Below are positions 1-5,141 of a stretch of 5,141 nucleotides of DNA, in pieces (position 1 is the first letter of the stretch; every line of letters starts with the position of its first letter). The notes under the pieces were generated by a model. The model made no database searches, was not told the origin of the DNA, and saw nothing but the letters and a program-made list of their open reading frames with translations. Source of the DNA: Spirochaetota bacterium (GTDB lineage Bacteria > Spirochaetota > Leptospiria > Turneriellales > Turneriellaceae); assembly GCA_029561505.1 (NCBI GenBank), contig JAKQXK010000090.1:1-5141 (forward strand), read 5' to 3'. A program made the translations under genes and the position numbers.

Positions 1-488
1 TGCAGCTGTTTGATATTTTTGCTGAGCTGCATAAGCTACCTGCAGAGACACGCGATTTACTGAAGGCTGCGGCGATGCTACATGACATTGGCAAGTTCAT
101 CGACTATTCGCAGCACCACAAGCATGCACTGTATCTGCTCAGCAATATGAGCCTGCCCGGTTACAATAACGACGAGCGCGACATCATTGCGCATACGGCA
201 CGCTACCACAGAAAATCAAACCCGAAAGCGTCGCATATCGAATTTCAGCGCCTTTCGGCGCGCAAGCAAGATACCATAATCAAACTCTCGGTTTTGCTCA
301 GAATCGCCGACAGTCTCGACCGCAGCTACTCGAGTTCAATTACTGGCCTCAGGGGCACGAAAATCGACGCTCGCCGCTGGCGAATGGGGTTTGATACGAA
401 TGCCGAAAGCCAGATGGAACGTTGGGCTTTCAATCGCAAAAAAGAAAGCTTTGAGAAAGTGTTTGATACAACACTCGAGCTTGAATAA
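1..488 (+). CDS. Ppx/GppA family phosphatase, C-terminal part (5' truncated by window edge)
   Basis: The reading frame is open from base 3 and ends at TAA 486-488, leaving 161 codons of the 3' end. The visible part matches the C-terminal HD-like helical domain of exopolyphosphatase / guanosine pentaphosphate phosphohydrolase. It has LHDIGKFIDYSQHHKHALYL around visible residues 26-45, then ARYHRKSNP, then LLRIADSLDRS, and closes with an E-x-W-x(4)-K-x(3)-F-E-x-x-F segment typical of the family's end. The family removes terminal phosphate from inorganic polyphosphate or converts pppGpp to ppGpp in the cytoplasm. The N-terminal ASKHA-fold catalytic domain lies outside the window, so Ppx and GppA cannot be told apart. 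The ATG at base 75 is internal, because homology continues upstream of it. The gene converges on the sulfatase-like gene with 12 bp between stops. Confidence 0.9.
   Translation, partial: QLFDIFAELHKLPAETRDLLKAAAMLHDIGKFIDYSQHHKHALYLLSNMSLPGYNNDERDIIAHTARYHRKSNPKASHIEFQRLSARKQDTIIKLSVLLRIADSLDRSYSSSITGLRGTKIDARRWRMGFDTNAESQMERWAFNRKKESFEKVFDTTLELE
439..475 (-). terminator. Weak candidate terminator for the sulfatase-like gene
   Basis: Read on the minus strand, 475-458 forms a perfect 6 bp inverted repeat (AGTGTT / AACACT) around a 6-base loop. It starts 25 bases after the sulfatase-like stop codon. A T-rich stretch follows, ending in six T at 444-439. The stem is short and AT-rich, and the T run is separated from it by about 13 bases. 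The element lies inside the convergent ppx/gppA coding sequence, so it may be chance. Confidence 0.2.
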
Positions 489-500
489 TTTCTTGCACTC

Positions 501-2330
501 TCACGGCACGCGCGCGGCTTTTTGTTGCAGCGCATTCAGATAAGACACCTGCGTATCGCGGTAGTTCATCGCAGCCCTTAGCCCAGCACTCTCTGGCACG
601 CAGTCACGCCGCAGCTGTTCAGCCGGGTCTGTGAGAAGGTCGAATTCTCTGCAGATTCCCGTGCGCAAAAGCTGCGTTTTTGATCGGTCGCCTGAATAAG
701 CGGTAATCGTCTCTTCATTGCCATAAGCCAGAATGTGGTTACGCGCGACCGGTCTCAGCAAAGAAACACCCTGAAAGCTCTGCGCTGCATAACGCACTTT
801 CAGCAGATCGAGCACGGTGGGTGCAATGTCGACATGCGAAGTGAGAAAGTCAATACGCCGGGGTTTAATCGCCGCCGGATAATAAAACAGCGCCGGCACC
901 GCGAGGTTTTCTTCATAACTGTGCAGCGAGTGAATATAGTTGCCTTTATGCTGTCTGAATGCTTCGCTATGGTCGCCGACGATCACGATCAAGGTATTCT
1001 GCAGAACCGCCCGCGCCTCAAGCGCCTTGAAAATTTTTTCGATTTGCGCATCGAGCAGTCGCAGGTTATCGACGTAACGGTCGAGCCGGGTTTCGCCGGC
1101 GCTGACGTGCCAGCGATCGCCATAGTCATGGTAGGGGTAATGCGGCGCAAAACTGATATACGTCGCGAAAAACGGTTGCGGCGCTTCTGCAATGCGCGCC
1201 GCGAAATAATCTGCGGTCTGCTCTTCATTTCGCGCCTCTGCCGGGTGCGTGCGTTTTTCGGCGAAATCGAGCTGGCTCTGACCGAAAATTTCGGTGATGC
1301 CGTTATTTTTCAAGAGCCCCAACGGGAAATACCATTCAACCGCGCAGGGGGTGACAAGAAACTGCAGCGCAGAAGGCAGGTAACTCGTCCAGGTCTTGAT
1401 TTTGAGCGAAGGGCGCAGCGAAAAAAACTCCGGTTCAGGTTCGGGGTAAAGCCCGGTGAAAATTGAAAACAATGCCCGAGGCGAACTGTTGGCGGTTGCG
1501 TAGTGCCGCGAGAGGTAGAGCGAACGCTGTGAAAGCGCATGCAAGAATGGCATGGGCACGCCCTGGCCCTTTCGCGTCAGCTTTTCATCGAAGATATACC
1601 GCGAGCCGGTGCTCTCAAGCACAATGAGGATTACATTCGTCTTCGTGGCATGGCCTGAATTGCTGCCATTGCCGGGTGTGACAGCCGGCTCGTCGGTCAG
1701 TGCACCTTCGCCGGTCTTTTTCATAACGGCTGCGCCAAGGCCCGAGGGGCCCTGCAACTCGTTCATCGCGACGAGCAGAGGCACGCGCACGCCGGGAGCG
1801 GCAATCTGAGGAGCCCACCTGCCAAAGAACAGTGCGACCGTGAGCAGCGCTGCCGTCGTCAGGTAAAATGCCCGCGGCAGCCGTTCAGTTGAGAACAACT
1901 GCGCAACCCCCAAACGACCGCTCAAAGGCGTCAGCAGCGCGAGAGACAGAAACACTATGTCGGTGGCGCTGACAAGCGACAGCATCGTCGTGAGCGGCAT
2001 CGCACCCACCGCTTCGCGTACCAGCATCAGGTCTAGTGGCCGCCTGAATGCGGTAAAAACCCTGACATCGGTCATGCAGGCGATTGCATAAAAAAGATTC
2101 ATCAGCGTGTCGGCAGCCGGCGCCCAAGCCGGGTTCAAAAACTTTGCCCGCAGCCGGGTTCTGGACATGTGCCAGATCGTAATCTCCAGAAATCCACCTG
2201 AGACAATAAACAATAGAAATGATAAAGCATCTGTGCCCTCGGCGAAAGCCGCGCTGACCATGGCGATGCGCGAAACGATGAACAGAACGGGAAACATACC
2301 GGCGTCGCGAGACTGCCCGCTCACACACAC
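501..2330 (-). CDS. Membrane-anchored LtaS-like / sulfatase-superfamily phosphotransferase or hydrolase
   Basis: This 609-residue protein has about five hydrophobic segments (near 12-30, 36-53, 70-87, 112-135 and 152-170). A Gly/Ser/Thr-rich linker (about 191-230) follows, then an alkaline-phosphatase/sulfatase fold expected to face the periplasm or cell exterior. Visible active-site elements are NVILIVLES (metal ligand E239), SSPRALFSIFTGLYP (282-296), PHYPY (H397), GDHSEAF (D453, H454) and a late FDLLTDPAEQ segment common to sulfatases. Ungapped alignment on the TG-x-YP block places Ser283 at the nucleophile position. The C/S-x-P/A-x-R formylglycine motif is absent, which favours a direct Ser nucleophile as in the LtaS / phosphoglycerol transferase branch. 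Length and five-helix layout also resemble LtaS (about 650 aa). The substrate is unknown: a polar-lipid headgroup transferred to an envelope glycan or lipid is inference. The start is GTG at 2330; an in-frame TGA lies just upstream at 2354-2352. GTG 2324 and ATG 2297 are alternatives. Confidence 0.85.
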   Translation of the reverse strand: MCVSGQSRDAGMFPVLFIVSRIAMVSAAFAEGTDALSFLLFIVSGGFLEITIWHMSRTRLRAKFLNPAWAPAADTLMNLFYAIACMTDVRVFTAFRRPLDLMLVREAVGAMPLTTMLSLVSATDIVFLSLALLTPLSGRLGVAQLFSTERLPRAFYLTTAALLTVALFFGRWAPQIAAPGVRVPLLVAMNELQGPSGLGAAVMKKTGEGALTDEPAVTPGNGSNSGHATKTNVILIVLESTGSRYIFDEKLTRKGQGVPMPFLHALSQRSLYLSRHYATANSSPRALFSIFTGLYPEPEPEFFSLRPSLKIKTWTSYLPSALQFLVTPCAVEWYFPLGLLKNNGITEIFGQSQLDFAEKRTHPAEARNEEQTADYFAARIAEAPQPFFATYISFAPHYPYHDYGDRWHVSAGETRLDRYVDNLRLLDAQIEKIFKALEARAVLQNTLIVIVGDHSEAFRQHKGNYIHSLHSYEENLAVPALFYYPAAIKPRRIDFLTSHVDIAPTVLDLLKVRYAAQSFQGVSLLRPVARNHILAYGNEETITAYSGDRSKTQLLRTGICREFDLLTDPAEQLRRDCVPESAGLRAAMNYRDTQVSYLNALQQKAARVP

Positions 2331-2337
2331 TGAAAAA

Positions 2338-2342
2338 CCTTT
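2338..2342 (-). promoter_or_regulatory. Ribosome-binding site for the sulfatase-like gene
   Basis: On the minus strand AAAGG (2342-2338) sits 7 bases before GTG 2330 and 13 before GTG 2324. No comparable purine-rich site precedes ATG 2297. This supports the GTG start at 2330, which is also the first start after the upstream in-frame stop. The match to the Shine-Dalgarno core is only partial. Confidence 0.45.
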
Positions 2343-2356
2343 TTCGCCCTGTCAGA

Positions 2357-2373
2357 GCGGTGGCCTATGCCGC
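2357..2373 (+). promoter_or_regulatory. Possible hairpin directly before the tsaD start codon
   Basis: GCGG (2357-2360) pairs with CCGC (2370-2373). Two G-T wobbles can extend the stem around a 5-base loop, and it ends on the base before ATG 2374. No good Shine-Dalgarno sequence lies in the usual window before that ATG; the nearest purine-rich stretch, GAGCGG at 2355-2360, is 13 bases away and overlaps the stem. The stem is short, so a regulatory role is only a possibility. Confidence 0.2.
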
Positions 2374-3423
2374 ATGGGACTCGGTCTCGCTTTTGAATCG
2401 AGTTGCGATGAAACCGGCGTCGCCCTCGTCGAAGACGGGCGGCGCGTGATCTGCGCACCGCTCTACAGCCAGATAGCAATGCACCGCCCATACGGTGGCA
2501 TTATACCAGAATATGCCAGCCGCGCGCACCTCGAAAAGTTCACTCCACTGCTTGCTGAGATAATCAAAACCCGACAGCTTGTCCCAGGCGATCTCGATTA
2601 CGTTGCAGTGACAACGCGCCCCGGCCTTGTGGGTGCATTGCTCGTCGGCTACCAGACGGCACGAGCCGCCGCCCGGCATTTTCAGGCACCCTTAATCGGC
2701 GTGCACCACCTCGAGGCTCATCTTGCAGCGGTGCGCCTTTCGGGAAACGAGCTACCCTACCCCGCCATCGGCATGATTCTCTCGGGCGGCAACTCGGCAA
2801 TCTATCGTCTGCACGGCCCCGGTAAAACAGTGCTCATTGGCGACACGCTCGACGACGCTGCCGGCGAAGCCCTTGATAAAGCCGCGCAGATTCTGCAGTT
2901 GGGTTATCCCGGTGGGCCCGAGATCGAAAAGCACGCGGCGCGTTATCTCGACCAAAGGGGATACACTACGGGCGAAGAGTCAAAACTCGAAACTGAAAAT
3001 CCGTTTCCGGTAATCATGAAGAGCCTAGGGCGCGAGCAGGTTCAATTCAGCTTCAGCGGCATCAAAACTTCGCTGCTGAGGCGTTTTGACCCGACAACAC
3101 CTGAGGTGATGCCGGCGCTTGCCTTCTTTTATCAAGAGAGAATCGTCGAACATATCGTACGAAATCTGTCACACGCGATCGCTGCAAACGGGCAACTACC
3201 AGTTGTTGCAGCCGGTGGAGTTCTCGCGAACGGCCGCCTGCGCCGCGCTCTGCAACTGCAGTGTGAAAAGCAAGGCGTGCGGCTGCTGATTCCAGAAAAC
3301 CAATTCTGCACAGACAACGCTGCGATGGTGGCTGCTGCGGCAGAACTGTATTTTGCAGCAAGAGTCGAATCGCCTTATACAGACATATCATCAAACAACG
3401 CATTCTCAATACGCAGGGATTAA
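2374..3423 (+). CDS. tsaD: tRNA N6-adenosine threonylcarbamoyltransferase TsaD
   Basis: TsaD (Gcp/YgjD; Kae1 family) transfers the threonylcarbamoyl group from threonylcarbamoyl-AMP to A37 of ANN-decoding tRNAs, making t6A together with TsaB and TsaE in bacteria. The 349-residue product is close to the usual 335-350. Signature motifs appear in order: ESSCDETGVAL (8-18), the metal-binding HHLEAH (111-116, ligands probably H112 and H116), SGGN (137-140), DTLDDAAGEALDKAA (157-171), GYPGGP (177-182), FSFSGIKTS (225-233), AAGGVLAN (279-286) and CTDNAAM (312-318, metal ligand probably D314). The start at ATG 2374 is chosen because the family begins only a few residues before the SCDET motif. The frame stays open back to 2107, but that part is antisense to the sulfatase-like gene and has no TsaD homology. 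It diverges from the sulfatase-like gene and is followed 5 bp later by holA. Position 140 is Asn where many bacterial TsaD proteins have His. Confidence 0.97.
   Translation: MGLGLAFESSCDETGVALVEDGRRVICAPLYSQIAMHRPYGGIIPEYASRAHLEKFTPLLAEIIKTRQLVPGDLDYVAVTTRPGLVGALLVGYQTARAAARHFQAPLIGVHHLEAHLAAVRLSGNELPYPAIGMILSGGNSAIYRLHGPGKTVLIGDTLDDAAGEALDKAAQILQLGYPGGPEIEKHAARYLDQRGYTTGEESKLETENPFPVIMKSLGREQVQFSFSGIKTSLLRRFDPTTPEVMPALAFFYQERIVEHIVRNLSHAIAANGQLPVVAAGGVLANGRLRRALQLQCEKQGVRLLIPENQFCTDNAAMVAAAAELYFAARVESPYTDISSNNAFSIRRD
3415..3419 (+). promoter_or_regulatory. Ribosome-binding site for holA inside the end of tsaD
   Basis: AGGGA at 3415-3419 lies in the last tsaD codons, 9 bases before ATG 3429. 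It supports that start and implies that holA is translated from the tsaD transcript, with translational coupling likely because tsaD stops only 5 bases before the holA start. Confidence 0.6.
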
Positions 3424-3428
3424 GCGAG

Positions 3429-4484
3429 ATGCCCGCAAACAACAGAACCGGGGGCAAGTTTTCGGCATTTTGCCGCAAGCTCGAAGAAAGCTCACAACCG
3501 GTGCCTTATGTGATCTACGTCGGTGAAAGCGCAGAAGAACTCGAAGAGCTGCTCTCGGTTCTGCGCAAACGGCTCTCAGGTTTATACGGCAGCTGCGACG
3601 AGGTTCACCTTTCGGGGCTCGATAATGAGATCACGAACTGGCACGCAGAGCTGATGACCATGCCGATGTTTCCTTCGGGCCGCCTCATTCTGGTGCGCCA
3701 CGCAGAAGCGCTGCTGAAGCGCATCGAAACACATGCACGCGCGCTGCAGAACTATCTGCACGATATTCCGCAGGCGCCCGATTTCACGGTTACGGTATTG
3801 CAGTTCAAAGAGAAGAAGATACCCAAGAAAATGCAGATCATCGAAGATCTGGCGCAAATCTACGAAGACGTCGCGATGACGCCGCCCGAGCTCGTTGACC
3901 ATCTGGTGCAACGCGCCGCAGCGCTGGGCTTCAAAACCGATCGTGACACCATCGAACATCTGGTCGACAAATCTGCCGGTCAGCAAAAGGTCGCATTCGC
4001 CAGTTTCGACCGCCTCATCACGTTTCGCCTGCACGAGAAAGAGATTCGGGTTGAAGACGTCGAAGAGGTGGCGACCAGCGCCGAGAGCAACCTGCACTTT
4101 CAGCTGCTCGATCTGACCGCCCAGCGTAACATCGGTGAATGCCTGCAGCTTTTGCAACGGCACGCTCTCGAAAGCGGCGAACAGTTCATTGCCGCCCTGG
4201 TGCGCCTGTTCAGCGAAGCGCTGCGCTATCATTATTATCGCGACTCGGGCATGCAGCTCGCAGAAATCGGCCAGATTATTTCTACGCGCCCGATGACGGG
4301 TTACCCACTGAAAAAAAGCTCTGAGCGCTGGACAACGCTGATCAATAAATATTCGCCAGACGGAATTCGTCTGGTTATGGATGCGTTACTCAGGGCCGAC
4401 GCACTCTGCCGCGAAACCGCCGACGCCGGCAGACAGCAGGTGATTCTGACGAGCCTTTACCTGATGCTGTCTCGCGGCTCTTGA
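3429..4484 (+). CDS. holA: DNA polymerase III subunit delta
   Basis: The 351-residue product has the length (E. coli delta is 343) and layout of HolA, the clamp-loader subunit that opens the beta sliding clamp during loading at the replication fork. A short N-terminal lead precedes the first strand, VPYVIYVGESAEELEELL (25-42), which corresponds to the family's opening 'Y.l.G.e..l' segment. Next come MFPSGRLILVRHAEALLKRI (80-99), typical of 'mF...rlv.vr.ae', and a strand-plus-Lys segment TVTVLQFKEKKIPKKM (120-135). Domain II follows, with LVDHLVQRAAALGFKTDRDTIEHLVDKSAG (155-184) and IRVEDVEEVA (206-215). The C-terminal helical collar domain includes FQLLDLTAQRNIGECLQLLQRHALESGEQFIAALVRLFSEALRYH (224-268). 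Delta is not an ATPase, so the lack of a Walker motif is expected. It probably shares an operon with tsaD and converges on the Crp-like gene with 19 bp between stops. Delta proteins diverge strongly in sequence, so the call rests on overall pattern. Confidence 0.85.
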   Translation: MPANNRTGGKFSAFCRKLEESSQPVPYVIYVGESAEELEELLSVLRKRLSGLYGSCDEVHLSGLDNEITNWHAELMTMPMFPSGRLILVRHAEALLKRIETHARALQNYLHDIPQAPDFTVTVLQFKEKKIPKKMQIIEDLAQIYEDVAMTPPELVDHLVQRAAALGFKTDRDTIEHLVDKSAGQQKVAFASFDRLITFRLHEKEIRVEDVEEVATSAESNLHFQLLDLTAQRNIGECLQLLQRHALESGEQFIAALVRLFSEALRYHYYRDSGMQLAEIGQIISTRPMTGYPLKKSSERWTTLINKYSPDGIRLVMDALLRADALCRETADAGRQQVILTSLYLMLSRGS

Positions 4485-4503
4485 ACCGACGCTGCAGACC
4501 AGG

Positions 4504-5141
4504 TCAAACAATATTGAAATATTCGAAAATTTTTGGCGAAAACGAAATATATTGCTTGCCGGCCATATCTTTGCGAATGTGCAGCAGGTTCTGATTGCGC
4601 AATTTCAAGAGGCTCTGGTTTGCGTCTTCGACAATAATGCCATAGGTTTTTTTCAGGTAATCGCAGAAACCCAGGTAAGGCAGCAGCAGCACCTCACCCG
4701 ATGCGTCTTTATGGCCTTCGATGTTCCAGTACGCAGACATCGCCTTCAGCACGCGCGTCTCGCGGCTAAAGACCAGAAGCTCGCTGATCTGGTTGTCGGC
4801 GTTTCTGAGGCGCTCACAGAGTTTGCGAATCATGTTGATCGCGAACGCCGTATTGCCGTTCACCATATAGTCGAAGGATTTCTTATCGATACGCAAGATC
4901 GTGCTTTCAACGGCCACCGTTGCTGTGGCCGAGCGGGCAGAATCAGTGAAAAGTGCCATCTCACCAAAAAAATCCCCGTCGCGCAGAGTTGCCAGAATCT
5001 GTTCGGCATTGCGCGCCCGCTTCGAAATATTCACCTGCCCCTGGTGAATAATGAACATCTCTTCGGCGTGGTCGCCCTCTTTAAAAATGGTCTGTCCGGC
5101 GTTATACGTCGACCCAAAGCGTTTTACAAGTTCTACACTCA
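4504..5141 (-). CDS. Cyclic-nucleotide-binding Crp/Fnr-like protein (5' end at or beyond window edge)
   Basis: The frame is open from the right edge to TGA 4506-4504, giving 211 complete codons (numbered here from the first complete one). The N-terminal half is a cyclic-nucleotide-binding beta-roll: IFKEGDHAEEMFIIHQGQVNI (18-38), then the phosphate-binding cassette GDFFGEMALFTDSARSATATV (55-75), with Gly59-Glu60 and Arg69-Ser70 present. These are the residues that hold the ribose and cyclic phosphate in cAMP receptors, so cAMP or cGMP binding is plausible. A long helix (about 95-135) follows, as in Crp dimers, then a C-terminal region (about 146-211) that fits a winged helix-turn-helix in size, but its recognition-helix sequence is atypical. 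A regulator is more likely than a stand-alone sensor, though DNA binding is not certain. ATG 5058 is internal, because beta-roll homology extends upstream. The first visible codon is ?TG at the edge and could be the true start, about 27 residues before that Met. Confidence 0.85.
   Translation of the reverse strand, partial: SVELVKRFGSTYNAGQTIFKEGDHAEEMFIIHQGQVNISKRARNAEQILATLRDGDFFGEMALFTDSARSATATVAVESTILRIDKKSFDYMVNGNTAFAINMIRKLCERLRNADNQISELLVFSRETRVLKAMSAYWNIEGHKDASGEVLLLPYLGFCDYLKKTYGIIVEDANQSLLKLRNQNLLHIRKDMAGKQYISFSPKIFEYFNIV

Noticed and set aside
504..523. GC-rich stretch followed by five T after ppx/gppA, as a terminator
   Set aside because: The GC-rich bases do not fold into a stem with a workable loop, and they encode the C-terminus of the opposite gene.
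735..1466. Long plus-strand open frame (243 codons) within the sulfatase-like gene
   Set aside because: Its translation is Arg-rich with no recognisable domain, and the opposite strand encodes clear sulfatase-family motifs over the same bases.
1885..2328. Alternative minus-strand frame (147 codons) overlapping the 5' end of the sulfatase-like gene
   Set aside because: It is rich in Arg, Cys and His and lacks membrane segments, whereas the 609-residue frame shows regular hydrophobic helices and runs into the catalytic domain.
2107..2373. N-terminal extension of the tsaD reading frame
   Set aside because: It is antisense to the sulfatase-like gene, has no TsaD-like content, and the family start fits ATG 2374.
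3582..4232. Long minus-strand open frame (216 codons) within holA
   Set aside because: It is the complement of clear HolA sequence, with a low-complexity translation and no recognisable domain.
4451..4480. GAGCC...GGCTC inverted repeat at the end of holA
   Set aside because: Five pairs with a 20-base loop and no T run on either strand.
40..4497. Frequent CTGCAG hexamers (nine full copies across the window)
   Set aside because: Most fall in coding sequence where CTG (Leu) and CAG (Gln) are preferred codons; spacing is irregular and flanks are not conserved, so this looks like codon bias, not a repeat or signal.
4510..4534. AATAT-TGAA-ATATT inverted repeat followed by five T, as a holA terminator
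   Set aside because: The stem is only five A/T pairs with six bases before the T run, and it lies inside the Crp-like coding sequence; too weak to call.

Overview
The window carries five protein-coding genes and almost no non-coding DNA. From left to right they are the 3' end of a Ppx/GppA phosphatase gene (+), a membrane-anchored LtaS/sulfatase-superfamily enzyme (-), tsaD (+), holA (+), and a cyclic-nucleotide-binding Crp/Fnr-like protein (-) that runs to the right edge. I see no rRNA, tRNA, CRISPR array, insertion sequence, prophage or attachment site.

The organism is a bacterium. TsaD has the bacterial form of the metal site, and HolA is a bacterial DNA polymerase III subunit. Base composition is moderately GC-rich, with a preference for CTG, CAG, CGC and GGC codons. 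The protein style and gene mix would fit a Leptospirales spirochaete of the Turneriella type, but this is an impression, not a demonstrated assignment.

Layout: ppx/gppA and the sulfatase-like gene converge with 12 bp between stop codons. The sulfatase-like gene and tsaD diverge from a 43 bp gap (2331-2373) that must hold both translation starts, so any promoter for either gene probably lies inside the other gene. tsaD and holA are 5 bp apart, with the holA ribosome-binding site inside the last tsaD codons, and are almost certainly one transcript. holA and the Crp-like gene converge with 19 bp between stops. No gap exceeds 43 bp, so there are no long empty stretches.

Functionally this is mostly a housekeeping region: tRNA modification (TsaD, t6A synthesis), replication (HolA, clamp-loader delta), polyphosphate/(p)ppGpp metabolism (Ppx/GppA), an envelope enzyme and a probable cAMP-responsive regulator. 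Beyond the tsaD-holA pair the genes do not form an evident pathway. I found no convincing new biological system. The points most worth a second look are the identity of the LtaS-like enzyme, which lacks the formylglycine sulfatase motif, and the poorly conserved DNA-recognition region of the Crp-like protein.
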